NCBI GenBank assembly: GCA_022316685.1
Contig: JAKJHU010000030.1
Coordinates: 4,595,058-4,659,057 of the forward strand
DNA from: Progne subis subis
Lineage: Eukaryota > Chordata > Aves > Passeriformes > Hirundinidae
Direction: 5' to 3'
DNA: 64,000 bases
A model generated the notes under the pieces. That model was not told the DNA's origin, did not search any database, and saw only the letters and a list, made by a program, of their open reading frames with translations. Shown here piece by piece: positions 27,501 to 41,500 of the stretch. A program made the translations under genes and the position numbers. How positions within the stretch are numbered: position 1 is the first letter of the stretch; every line of letters starts with the position of its first letter.

Positions 27501-30500
27501 TTTTTACATTTTAACTGTAGAAGTCTATATCCCAGTAACCACTCTGCCATTACAATCAGCAAACAGGAATTTTGTGAAGCATACTTCAAGGCTGCCTCTC
27601 CTTTTGGACCCCTAAAACACACTACAATCATCTGCATCTAGACACAGCCTTAAGGGATATAGAGGCAGGGCCTTCCAATAAAGCACACTAGATCTCCTGA
27701 ACATCTGCTGAATGGTCATCTGGAGAAACACTGCAAGTTTGTAACAGTAAATCATCCAGCTATGCCATGGCATCCCGCAAAGAACTTTGCTAAACTCTGA
27801 CAGAGGGCCCAAAGACACAAAACGAATAACTGAAATAAAAGACTTGCTGTTTTTTTCTAAATCCATTTAATAGATTTGTAACTTCTACTTATATGGTTTA
27901 CATATGGATTAGAAAAAGATGCATTGCTACCATGATATTCCTGAGGAACAGAGATTTAGAAATCAGTAAATCCCATTCTTACTCTCTTTGTAATGCTGTA
28001 GTATAGGATATAATACTTAGTCAAGGAAAACAACAGCATAATGAGTGAAAAAAGTCACTAATTTTACTTTATCCATGTCACTAAAATGTTACAATAAAGA
28101 AAACAGGACAAGAGGACTGCAAAACCACTTCAAGAATACTACCAAGATGAATTAAACAAAAGAGGAAAACATACAAATTTTAAAGTGAAAGATAGCATAA
28201 AAGATTGCAATACCTGTATTCAAAGTAACAGTCACTTTCTAGAAATGCTGGAAGCCTTTCTTTCTTAATCCACTCAATTGCTTGTTCTTGATCAAGTTGC
28301 TATTAAAAAAGAAATGCCAAAGATTTGCAGTATTCTTGACTTCCTTGACTTATTTGCCATGTAACTGATTCTCTACATTCCCCTTCTACAGAAGCATTAT
28401 CTCAGGAAAACAAATACAGAGTGAATATCACCTTTATGCTGGAACAATTACTTCCCTATTAAAAGCTAAAAAGATCTAAATCTGATTTCACCTATTAGAG
28501 TTCAACTTTTGTAACAAATCATGAATGTTTTCTTCTTCAGAAATAATGTGTGTATGAATCATTTTTTTACTGTACAATTTCAAATGCAAATTAGAGGCAC
28601 AAAAATTTTCTGCAATAAGAAGCTGCTACTTTCTGACTTTAACACATTTTATAAATAATAGCTATTTTTTTCCTCAAGAATTTGAAGTGTAAGGAACCCT
28701 TAAATTGTTATACTTTCAGAATTAGAAAGATATGGATGTTAAAGCCAAAATTTAAAAAAAAAAATAGAAATCAAATTAGTTATCACCTCTCATGCTTTTA
28801 TTTTGGATCACTGCATAACTGCACTGTACACAGTAATTCTCATAGTGGAAACCTATGTGTGTTATGACCTGGGGCCACAAGAAATTTCTGCTCAGGCAGT
28901 CTAAGCCTCAGTGCCTCATTGAAGCAGAAAGAGAAGTGCCTCCAAGGAGTGGTTTGGGGGGGTAAAAGGGAAATGTTGAGCAGCAAAGCTACACAGAGAC
29001 AGCTAGTTCCAATGGAGTTAAGATCTCTGACTATAGGCCACAATGATCCATAGTTTCTTCCCTTAGAAATTACATACAGCCCTTCCTAGTATTTTTTTTT
29101 TAAATCATGTACTTTCTCCACTCTTAGGAGATGATCTATTTTATTCATCTGAGGTGTATTTTTCCTTTGAGTGAAGGTGGGACTAATTATTTTGAAGAAT
29201 GCAGTAACTACCCTGGTTCATAAAAACAGGTGAAGTTTGGGCAAAGAGGGATACTACTTGTTATATCAGGTAATCAGTTTAGGTAGATCACAGCTTGAAT
29301 TTTCTTTCCATGAGCTAATATTCCGTTCAGGGCAAGGGTTATTTCTGCCTCATACATATCTGTAGGGGATTAAAAAAATCTGAATTACTCAGAAACAGGG
29401 TGGTTTCATTTAGAGAGAAGAAAATATTTCAAAATATGGAAAGCTTATGTTGGCAGTGGCTCATACAATGTAATTTGTGGAGATGGAGACTAATTACTCC
29501 CAACCACACACTGTATGCTTCTTCTTGGCAATTGGCAAGCTTTTTTGAAATACAGAAGATAGTTTCTTTATTTTGGCATTTAATATTTATGCATTTACTG
29601 ACTTACAGCCCAGTTTTTTTCTGAATGATTCATAATGTGCTCACATTTGTACATGGCTGGTACACAAAATTATATGTCATATCAGAAGGAAAAAAATTCT
29701 ATTCTTTCCCCATCCCCAGAGAAAGATGCTACATTTAATCTGATGGGGTTTGTTACCTGGTTAGTTTCCTTACACAATCAGCCTTAGACCTTGCTAGGAC
29801 CCAATCCAGCAAAGCTTTTAGCATGTGTTTAAGTTTAAGCATGTGTTTAACTTCCCTTGATTAAAGTTAAAAACATACTTAAGTGCTTTGCTGAACTGGG
29901 GTTTCTCTGAAGTAAGATATGTGGGATGCCAGCCAGTTTCTTTCCATAGCTGTGATCGATTCTCCACAAGTCCACAGATTTTTTTTTCTCAATGTATTTC
30001 ACACCATTGATATTGACTATCCATGAGAAGATACTTACCTCCATATCAATGATTTGCAAATGTGCAAACACACATGAAGAGAACTTTTGCTTATCTGTAA
30101 ATTTGTAACAATCTGAGAGGGAAGTAAAATACAGAGAAAAATACTTCGGCGGGTGTTTCTTAGTCAAGATGTGCTTAAATTCAGGTCATAGCCTGAAAGG
30201 CCTACTAGGATTTTCCGGTAATAACTCCTTTTCATAAGTAACCTGCCAGTGATGACCACTCAAGGTGACTTTTTGTAAGCAATGTAATATTGAAAACAAC
30301 TGTCAATCTCTTCAGTTTGTGTGGAGGCAGCCAAAGCAAAGCAGATAGCATCACCTGACAACTGAAAGCTAAAATCCTATTTGATTTGAACAAAACTACT
30401 TGAAAGAGTTGATCTGGGGTGGTTCTCCTGGTTCAGTCACTGTAGTGCAATGAATGGAGCTGACTTCTTTCACCTTGTGTAGCTGCAGTGACCACTTGGG

Positions 30501-33500
30501 GCAAGCTGTTTCATAGGTCATTTTGTTCCAGCTCAGACTTAAGATGCCAAACTGAACTGAACAAGGCATCTATGTTATACATTAAGTAAAGGAGGAATCA
30601 AAAATAAGAAGAAATATCACCCTTTTGCCCCAAAAGGAGAAGAAAGGGTACTGAGGCTTATTGTTCTTCAAAAGGCTATAATGCTTCCCATTTATGGAAA
30701 ATATCCCAGGGAAAGAAATGGAATCTTAAATAATACTGAAGCCTTCTTTCTCCAGACTACATGAAAGAAGAAAGTAATAGTGAAATGGCTTTGAATTGCT
30801 CGAGAAAGGCCATCCACAGTGGTAATGATGGGAGGTTGTCCCATCAGAGAGCAATGTTAGCCACACTTGAACAAACACACAGCATTTCCTCAGTTTAGTA
30901 CTGAGAGCTAATAAAAAATCAAGACTAGCTCTTCTGCTTTTCTGCTCTCATACAAAGTATTCGTGAAAATTATTATTTAACATGGTAGGGATGTCTGTGG
31001 GCCTTTGTATTATTTGTCTAGCTTAAATGCAGATAAGTGCAATATCACATTAGTATCATTTGGTTTAACATCCTTGCTTTTTGACCTCTCTCAACACTGT
31101 TTTCTTTTCTGAAGATCATTAATCATATACTGGGAAAAGCAGTGGTCTGTTACAACTCCCTGTTTTGCTCTCAGCTTTCAAGCTATGACATAATTTTGAG
31201 CAGCAACTGCAAATATGGACCAAGAACTTAGACTGGCCTCAAATAAAATGAAGCCAAGTCAGTGACATCCATGTAAAATAAGCAAAAAAGGAATAAACCA
31301 AGCATCCCATTGAAATAATTTTTATCCTTAAAGCCTGTTGTTTAAAGGTAAAATCCTACATCCAATTATACTGACTTGTATTCTCTCAGGTGTGTAAGAT
31401 GCTTCAGCTCCTGATTTTAACCTGCCTAATGTGGTGCTGAAGATGGCCCTGGGAGTAGGCAGGTAAGAATACCAAAACTGATACTGCCTAAGCAAGCCTG
31501 AAACCAGATTTTTTTTTTTTTTTTCCCTAAATTCCAACCTATCTTTCCATTAACTTAGTTTTCTTCTTGCCAAAGATTATTTTTTCTGGCCATTTCAATT
31601 GATGCTAACCATGTAAATCCTTTAGGAATTAATGGAAGAGAGACTTATGTGTTGCCAGACCACAGATGAGCTCATAGCCACACAAGGAAATTAATTAATA
31701 AGGAAAGACTGAGCTGCATTAGTTTCAGTCAATTTGCACATTCCAGGGATCACTAGTAAAATAACTGTTGTCATAATATTTTTTCTTTTAATATTAAAAA
31801 GTATTCAGACCACACAACTGAACCCTGCCCTACAGAATCTTCAAAATTCTCTGCTACAGGATGTGCATCTGTAATTCCATTCACTTGTCTGCTAGACACA
31901 TGTGCATTACAGGGCATAATTTGGCCCATCATTATGTTTTCCTAACATAAATTAACATTTTTCCCAAGCTACCAAGCCAAACACAACAATAACTATTGCC
32001 AGTATCTCTAGAGTAAGATCTAAATATAAAATCAGGGTCTGTAAGATGCTTACCATAGTGTTGTAATTTGGATCAATACTGAGGGCTGAAGAATCACTGT
32101 GCATTTTGGAGAGCTGCCCATCATTCTTTTCTTTGCTTAGAACATCATAAATGGGGCTTGGAGGTTTCTGATCATGTAGAATTTTTTTCGGCGGGCTTTC
32201 CAGGCATCTTGGGGCATTAACTACTTCAAAAGCCCCAATGTCAGAGTTAAACTTCACTGGCTGGGCAAAAGTCTACAAAAGAAGTTAGGAAAGTTTATGA
32301 TATTGTAATAAGGCAACTGTCATTTAACAAGGTATTTTTTATCATATAGAGGCATCCTATAGAATAAAAAAATGCATTATGAGGCTTCTTTCTCTTGGGC
32401 CCTGAAATAGTAATTTTTCTGCATTCTTGTTTATGCTGTATAGCTTTCCAAAGCATTCCTACTTCTTTTATCTAAGTAATGCTTAATTGTCAAGAATTGA
32501 ATTCATTCTAGATCACAGGCCATTATTTTTCACATGTAAATAATTGATTCAGTGCATTGATGTCTAGAATATATAATTAACTGTGACTTTAGGAACTGTC
32601 CTATGGAGAAGTACTCACCCACAGGATCAGATCTCCAATATTATTCTCCCACTCATTATTATCAACAATTGAGGCATGAAAATATTAGCAATAAAACTGA
32701 CCTTTTAAATGTGAGATGTTTTTGAGGAGGATGAATATGAATATATTCATATGTAGGAAAGGTTTTTCACCATACTGTTACTTGTAGGTCAAACAACTAC
32801 CAAAATCCATGTCCTGTAGTAAATTTTATTATACATCACAAGTTCAGTCAAATACTGTATAATAGATGAGACAGACTAAACTTCAATTCTGGCCATGCAA
32901 CTGTGACTTCTGTCAACTCACAAAACCCCGCTGCATGTGTACACATTAAAACAGAGCCATCCTTCATCTTGTAAGCTCTTGTATCAGGTATTTCCTTAAA
33001 AGACTATCTTTCAAATTCTACTTGAAATGTAGAGGAAAAATATGGATGGATTCTACAGAAGTCATAGAGGATATCTCTGATAGTTATGAATAGGAGACTA
33101 TATAGAACTTATGTGCCTTATATACTCTATATTATACAGAGTATATACGCATCTCTGCACTCAACTGGACAACAAGGCATGTTATATTTAAGTACTCAGG
33201 AAAATATGGCCACACCTAGACCCAGTGCCAAAACTCATTTTGGCTTCATTCCAGACAGGATCCCACCTAGTGTTTGTACAGTTGCCATTCCCCGGCATTT
33301 AATAAGAACATTTTATTTGTTCAAGTACTGTATTTTTAATTTCCTTGAACTTTTTCATATATCGCATATATGCACACATAGACATAACTCATATACATTC
33401 TAAATATGTTAAATATATGCTACATATAACACAGAAATATATTACAGAACAATTTGATTCTTCTTCACACCTGTGTAAGCCCAAAGTAATGATGTTAGTG

Positions 33501-35506
33501 TCATCTATTTTGTTGATTCTGTTTGAAGCCCCCTTGTTGATCAATTCCTTGCAGAGCAATGCCCAGAATTGAACCATGTGGCTGCAACATGCTTTTTCAA
33601 CATTCCCTACTTATCCCATAATGTCTCACTGCGGAGGCTGAGCCTGGCAAAGCACACAGCATGTGAGAGCTTTAGGTGTATGATTAGTGCCTATGACATC
33701 AGACCGTCACTGCTCAGGGCCATGCCTTGAATTGCATGAGTCTGTTCAGTTACCTAATGTCAGCTGAAATCATGCATTGGTTTTTGTTCTCCGACACCTT
33801 CTGACTCTTTTGGCATTAATTTTCTCCAGGGCACTCTGCAGGTTTTAGTGCTTTTTTTTCCAGATGTCCTGAACAGCATCTAAAAAACCATTTATGTGTA
33901 GTAGTTTTCCTTATATTCAGACCTCCTCCCAGTTTGCTATATGCACATTTCATTTACTTTCAAACCTAATTTGGGCTGCTACTAGCTTTTAAGTGACTAA
34001 CTGTGCAACCTTATTAGCCTTTAAATGTCTTCTTCCTTATATATTCCTTCATGTGTAAATAAAGAAACAGAAAAATGTACATTAAGGAACAAAGTATTTC
34101 AGTCTCTTAGGATTTGAAGCATTCTCACTTGTGGGAAAAAAAAGCAAACAAAATGCAAATTTCATAACAAAAGGCTTTGTGGCTAGACACAATGAAATTG
34201 TTTTAGTTCCAAATTTTTCAAATTGAAAACTAAGCAAATACAGTATCAGTTTAGCACATATATCTACTTTTATTTAATCATTTGTAACTTACTCTATATC
34301 TAGGGTTTTTCGATATATATTTTATTTAGCTGCCATAGAAAACTATGGCAAATTTAATGTAGTGAAATAGATGCTAGTGACCATTTTTAAAATGTAAAGT
34401 GTATTGCTGTTTTGAGAGTCTGACTACTAATAGTTTATAAGACAAATTTACTAATGGAGCAAAAGAACATCCACTGAAGGGACAGGAGGATTTAGACTTC
34501 ATACACTACATACTTGACTGAAAAGGGGAGTTCTAGTCCAGACTTTTGAGGTTTGGATGTAGTTACTCATTCCTAGGGACATCAGAAAGCATGCATACTT
34601 CTTCTATCAGTCAGAGAGTAGCCAGCAGACTTGACACTAGAATGGATGCATCTGGAATGCTGCATCCAGTTTTGGGTCCCTGTACAAGAAGGATATTCAC
34701 ATATTTGATCAAGTCCATGAGAAGACCACCAAGATGGTCAGAGGCTGGAGCACTCACCCTTGAGGGAGAAGCTCTAGAAGGACTAGCAGCAGCCTCAGCA
34801 TATTTACAAGGAGATTGCTGGACAGATAAAGCCAGGCTTTTTACAGAGATGTAACGTGGGAGGACAAGAGACCACTTGTCATACACTGAAACAACAGAGG
34901 TCTCAATTAGATTAAATCTAAGAAAAAAAGGTGATTTTGACCTGATTAGCACTGGAATGTGCTGTCCAGAGAGGAATCAGCTATTGGAGGTTTTCAAGAC
35001 CAACTGCAGAAAGTGCCAAGCAACCTGGGGTCAGTACTAAAGCACTGACCCTGCTTTGAGAAGGAAGCCACACTACAGACCTCCTTAAAATCCCTTCCAG
35101 ACCGTAATCTGTGATTCTGTACAAATCCCAAATTCCCAACAGAGCACCTCTCTATCTCTCAAATAAACATAGAAAAGCATTTTAGAATAGCTCAAACCTT
35201 TCTGGAGAAGTTTGTTTACTTAAAAAACCTAGAATGATAAATAAGAATGTTTTTATGAGTATAATAAAAGAAGAGATAATTCCTAATCTTCTTAACTCAT
35301 CACCACCACAGAAATAAAAGTGATAATGTTAAGAGAAAAATCAAATGGGAACACACAAAAAACCACCCCCAGAGCCTGATTTCTTGTAGGAAACATTTTC
35401 CCAATTACCATACAGGAGAGAGGATCAGTCAATCCATTTTCCTTTCAGTTCTGGAGAACTTCGGGGCAAAACACACAATCTAGCCATTCTCACACATCAC
35501 AAGCCA

Positions 35507-35554
<48 letters not shown>

Positions 35555-38500
35555 CACCAAGAAACTGTTTGATACCCTTTGGCAAACCTAAAACCTTTCC
35601 AGTGGAAGTCAAGTAGTGTAAAATCCTGTAACTCTTCACAGGACAGTAATAAGAGAGGTTTATGGCACCACCAATATTCCGTCATTGCAATAATGAGGAA
35701 TCTCTTCAGTGAAGATGCTTATGTTAAGGAGTGGATGATAGTCTTCACTACAGAGGAAAGGGAAAAAAATTATCTATGCCAATCTAATATACTAAGAAAT
35801 ATCTTTCTTACCCCACATTTGGCAAGGGCTTTTGGCTTTTTAGAGACAAGTAAAATACACTAACCAAACACTAAGTGTATCATTCTCTTTAGTTAGAGAC
35901 AATGTTTGATGCTTTGAAGATAGAAAGGGAAATCTCCAGAGAAATTATTCCTCAAGATGTTAAAAAAAAAATAATAAATCAGGTTTGGCAGGAACCTTGA
36001 AGCTTGGGGTTCATACATTGTCAATATAGCACAATAAATAAGATCAAGGACTTGAGAACACCAACAAATAATAAGTCTACAGACTTTGCAAACTGTTTCA
36101 CTCGCAGGCAATTCTCCCCTCAAAGCCAGTATGACAAATGTAACTCAGTGTAGTAATCTCAGCTTCAGAAAAAAATCTCTGAGCAAAGACCAAAAAGCTG
36201 TTTTCAGACTGTGGTACAGCAATACTATTAAAGAAATAAACAATTGCATGTACTTTTTTGACAGCAAAGAAATTTCTTAGCAGTCAAATGCACATTGAAT
36301 ATGGTTTTCAGCTGAAAAATAAACAGAATACATAATTCTGAAACCTGAAGTTATACACTTAACTGAAGGGAAGACAAATTTCTCTCAGTCCTCCCATAAC
36401 AGAAACCAAAACAGCATCCATCATTATGTTGCCAGGATATCAGACATATAAATCTCACTGTTCTCTGTCTTAACAGTTTTCAGATACACTCAACTTCGGA
36501 TACAATTAACAAATGTGTAAATATGCTTACATCCCAGACCCAAATAATGTAGTTTGATTCCAAGAGAAACAGAATGACCACAGCTTGGCTGCTTCTTAGG
36601 TTAAGGGTGGGAGTGAATAGAGATCTCATCCATGAGCATTGCCAAAACTTCCTTAAGAAGGGTATATGTATATCATAAATAAATGTCAGTGAGGGTCCAC
36701 ACCAGAAAAGAATTTGAGCAGCTCTATGAAGTGTCTGGAAAAATTCACACTACACATGGTCAGTGCAAAATCTCCCACTGACTTTAATGAGTCCAGATTT
36801 TCTCTTCTGTTGATAAGACAAAAGCCATAATCACATATCAAAATCTAATTAAGAGAGAACATTTAGAGTAAACACACTAGCAATACGGAATGTTGTCAGG
36901 AATGCTTTGTTTGCTTCCTTCAATATCAAAGACATGATGCAAGTTTTAGTCCTGGATAAATCTCAATGTAACATGCATGTAGGGCCTTACTTCTGTCAAA
37001 GCTTTTTTAAGGGAGGTTATATTGGCAACTGGAGCCTCCCTCCTCACACCTGGAAAAGACAAGAGGAAACTAATGAGCATGCACTGATGCCATGAACCGA
37101 TGATTTGATGCATGGAATGATTCAAAGTCATCTTCAAAGGAGTGAAGTGCCTGAACAGTGCAGCAGAATAGATTCCTTTTTTGCTTTCTGCCCTTTCTGT
37201 AACCTGCTGCTCAGGTCAAGCAAGATTTTATTTGTGACAGCACTAGGTTTTCAGGACCATTCTGTCTTCAGAAAGACCGATTGGCCCAAGCTTTACTTGG
37301 GCTTTAATTGTTTTCAGAATCATCACCTGCATCAAATGCTGGACCCCAGACTAGTTGGAGGAGAGATTTTACAGTGAGAACAATGTTTAAAAGATTCTTC
37401 AAATCTAAAGTTGATAAACTTACGGTCACTTAGTAGATTTCTGCTGCAAGGGAAACCAAGAACCAGGGACTTGTCACCAAATTATCATCTCCTGAATGTG
37501 GTTTAATTGAGACACAATGTAGCGTTTTTGTCTCTAGTGCAACTCCTTGAGGTTACAAAAAGGAGAAGTGTGCCTCCCTCAGAAACACTGGGAACTGGAA
37601 GACGACAGGTAAGACCCAACATGGACTTGGGATGGAATGAGTAGCAAGCAGCTTGTAGAGTGCAGGAGAAACAAGTTGACATTACTGTACTTGCCTTCAA
37701 CACTGAGCTGGATGACAATTTCTGACTTCTGAATTTTCATTCCTGACTAAAGATATCCTTGGATGTTTTTAATACATGGATCAGAGATTCAAATTCTAGC
37801 CTGAACTCCTAAAAATGGAAATGCATCCAGGCCAATGTTTCTCTTAAATCTTTCATTTTACATTAGTTACTAAGGAAGGTGTAACTCGTTTGTGTGTCAT
37901 GTAATTGGTTTCTGCTACTGTGAAATCACTGTACTACTGGCAACAACTGCCCCCCTGAGGTTTTTTGTAGTATGTATTTCAGAAGTACTTTCTGTAAATT
38001 ACACTATATTACAGTATATAGCTCTTTGGAGTACCTAGATATTTATGTCAGATTACATTGAATGTCATTATAACAAGAGGCTCACTTAAGGGATACACTG
38101 TAAATCAAAGGAAAAAAAAAACCAAAAAAAACCCCCACATTAAAAGCCTGCTGCTGCTATAGGAAGTCCCTAGTGATACAATTTTCCATCTGCTAATGGT
38201 GCATTATAAATCAATGCAGAGGCAGTCCCCTAAGCATTTGCTCCCCCTGATTTATTGTATCAAGTATCACAATATTTTCAGTTAAACTTGTTGCCTAACT
38301 ACTAGCACACCTGGGTAATACTGTTCCCAGGCAACAGTGTATAAGCACAACAAGAATAAAGAAATGGAAATTTCAATGTGCTGTTTTAGTCAAAGCCTTC
38401 TGAGAAGGAGAGCAAAATTGGGAATGTAAGGTATTCAAACCACAGAACTCAAGGCATTAATAGAAATTAATCCTGAAGAGGGTAAATCCTTAGGAAAAGA

Positions 38501-41500
38501 TCAAAGAGAAAATAGAACCAATTATGAGAACATTACAGTTAAAAATAGCTAATAGAGCATCTGTTTTCATGAAGATATGTAAATATGTGGAAGAGAGACC
38601 ATGCGTCATCTTAGAAACCTACCAAGATTACCAGCATAAAACAGTGTTTACTCAGGAATGACTGTGAACTCTTTTCTGTGGGCTTCCAGAGCAGTCAGGA
38701 GTGCCTGGACAACTGCTGCAGTTCTGGGCTGCTGAGCTGCGCCAGGACTGTGGGCTGAGGAGCTCTCTGAGGCCAAGGAGAATTTTGGCCTCTAACAGAT
38801 GTCCTGAAATTTGTCTATGTCCAAGGAGAGCAAGAAACTACAAAGGCTGCGCTTCTTACCCACTCCATCCTCTGCAATCTGGGGAAAACTTGAAGCATAG
38901 ATTCCAAATAAGCAGCAAAGGCAAGGAGGATGATATTCCTGTGCTAAGAACAATCTGGCATGTGGAAAGAGGCCTGGGTTTAAAACCTAAGTAGTTAGGC
39001 TTGGATTTAGGCAGATATCCTAAGGCAGCTGTGTGGAAGGGGTAGGGATGGGTTGGAAGAGTGGAGGTCTTGGAGAAAGAAAAAAAAAACCAGCCCTCTC
39101 ATCACAGGTTTTGCTCCATCTGTGTCTCTCTAGCTTTGTGTACTCTTTGGAATCTTGCAGTGTGGTGAAAGCATATAAAGACTGAATTCCCGAAAGAAGT
39201 TAGTATTGATGCTGTGCACAAAACTCACACTCTGCCATAGAGTTAATACCTCCAGATTCTACTTTAGGATTAAAAATTGGCATGGGGAGCTCCTTCTACC
39301 ATCCTTAGTACTGCAGTTTCCATGCTGTGTACATCTACACAGATCTGTGATGTGGCTTAGATAGACAGCTATGTATGATTCAATTTAGTAAGCCAAATCA
39401 TTCACTTATGAATCACAAATTAACAAACTTCATTAGTGGCTTCACCAAAGTCTGAAGTCAAAGGAGCATCAAGAAATATTCTGCCCTCTTCTAATTCTGG
39501 CAGTGGTTTCTACCAAGCAAGATGTAGAATGGATATATGTTCTTGTAGTATAGCCTGTTGGACTGCAGTGCCTTAGGAAGGGAACAGGCTGTGGGGCAAC
39601 TCTGTGGCACATTGGGTGGGAGCCACAAGCGACACTGCAAAGACCTGTGCCACCTGGCAAGGGACTTTGAGTGTAAGTTGTCAGGACCAAGACTACTAAG
39701 ATGAAGCTGGATGAGGCTGCCACAATGGGGGAACAGTACTGTACATGTGACTCTCAACAGAGTGTGGGGAGGCAGGCTAGTTGACAGGGAAAAGGAGCAA
39801 AATATAGGAGAATGGGTTAAATACAAGGTACTGGGTATGATGGTCTAACTGTAACTGGATCAGCACATAGTGCAAATGGGAGAGGAAGAGAAGGGAAGTG
39901 CCAACTTTAAACCCTACCAAGCCATGAAGAAAAAGAGTTTTTTTCTTGAGCTTATATGTTTATTAATCACTGAAAGCACTGCCAGAAAACTGCAAAAGGC
40001 AAAACATTTGTTATGGTGTCATGTAAATAGAACTGTAAAATAGAAGTGGACACCTTTTAAGTAAGTAGTTATGTGTCCTTTTCATTTCCTATTCATATTA
40101 TTTAAGTGCACTGTGATTTAAATACAAAAATGATTAATTATGTAATTTTAAATCCATAAATAACCTAGGAATCTTGGTGGACAACAAGCTGTTCATGAGC
40201 CAGCAGTGCGTCTCCATGGTCAAGAAGGCCTGGTGTACATTAGGAAGAGGACTGCCATCAGGTCAACGTCCACTCTTCAGTACACGAGAGACAGGGAGCA
40301 ACTTGAGCAGTCCATTGGAGGGATATGAAAATGATTAAGGGACTGGAACAAATCTCTTATGAGGAAAGGCTGAGGGAGCCAGGCACGTTCAGCCTCAATA
40401 AGAGACAAATAAGAGGGGCCCTTATCAATGTCTATGAGTATCTGAAGGGAGGATGAAGGCTCTGCTCAGTGGTGCTGATCAATAGGACAAGAGGCAATGA
40501 GCAGGAACTGATGCGCAGGAAGTTCCACCTGAACACAAGGAAGAACTTCTTTACTGTGTGGGTGACTGAGCACTGCAACAGGCTGCCCAGAGATGTGGTG
40601 GAGTCCCCCTCTCTGGAGATATTCAAGAACCATCTGGATGCAGATCTGTGCCCTGTGCTCTGGGATGACCCTGCTTGAGCAGAGAGGCTGGACCAGAAGC
40701 ACACTATGCTTCCTTTCAACCTGACCCATTCTGTGATTCTGTAAATTAGCAAGAGAACATCTGTCCCCAGAACTCCAGATACTGGGCTATTCTTACTGAT
40801 AATAACACTGAGCGGTAAGGGTTGCTACCATTAAAATACAGATACATGGCAAAACATAAAATTTTCCAAGATGGATTAAGTTACTCTTAATCTTAGTGAG
40901 GCATTTCTTGTATTTTGCAAGGGATTTCTGAAATGTGCTTACCGGAAGACTCAAAAATTCATTGAAGTAATCCACAAGCATATTGTCTGTGGCTAAGCAT
41001 ACTTCCTGTAGAGAGATAAAACCACACAGCATGGTTGTAATAATCTGCGCTAATATTTGAATGCACTATTGCCACAAACAATATTTTTTCCCATAAGATA
41101 TGACATGGAAGCTTTTGCAAAATATTATTTCCCATTTTTGAGAATATAGTTATTGCATCACTGTTATATTCTAGACAGTTGCACACCACCAAGGTCCTTA
41201 GCAATTTAAAATGCACACATGAAAGTAAATCCTTTACCAATGAATTTACAGCTAAAGCCTTCATAAACCAAACAGCTTCTAGATGATGAAAGTCTGCACG
41301 TTAACTTTTGAAAAAATGTGCATAAACTAAGAGTCTGGAAATTCCCCACATTGTACCTTTCTCTCTTGCACTTGGGAAGGAGGGTATAATGTTTCACCAG
41401 AGCTACCTTCTGCTCTCACACTGCTGCTTGGGGATGTTTGGAGACCAAAAGGGAGTACACTAACCTATAATTTGGCTCAGCAAGCAAGCAGTGTATGCCA

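Larger units (their letters stand above)
24522..28213. other. RGS22 introns between exons 5 and 8
   Basis: Apart from exons 6 and 7 and the two short CR1 tails near 26.0 and 26.5 kb, nothing further is seen. Confidence 0.55.
32273..40942. other. Largest RGS22 intron in window (8.7 kb)
   Basis: Contains a diverged CR1 (34.6-35.1 kb), the A46 run, and a better-preserved CR1 (40.2-40.7 kb). A moderately GC-richer patch at 38.68-38.95 kb carries a 97-codon open frame that resembles nothing I know. Confidence 0.55.

Noticed and set aside
38701..38994. 97-codon plus-strand frame in the large RGS22 intron
   Set aside because: No domain and no splice context; may be an old repeat but no family was recognised.
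40432..40752. Open frames of 69-106 codons
   Set aside because: Inside a CR1 copy; frame fragments of the repeat.
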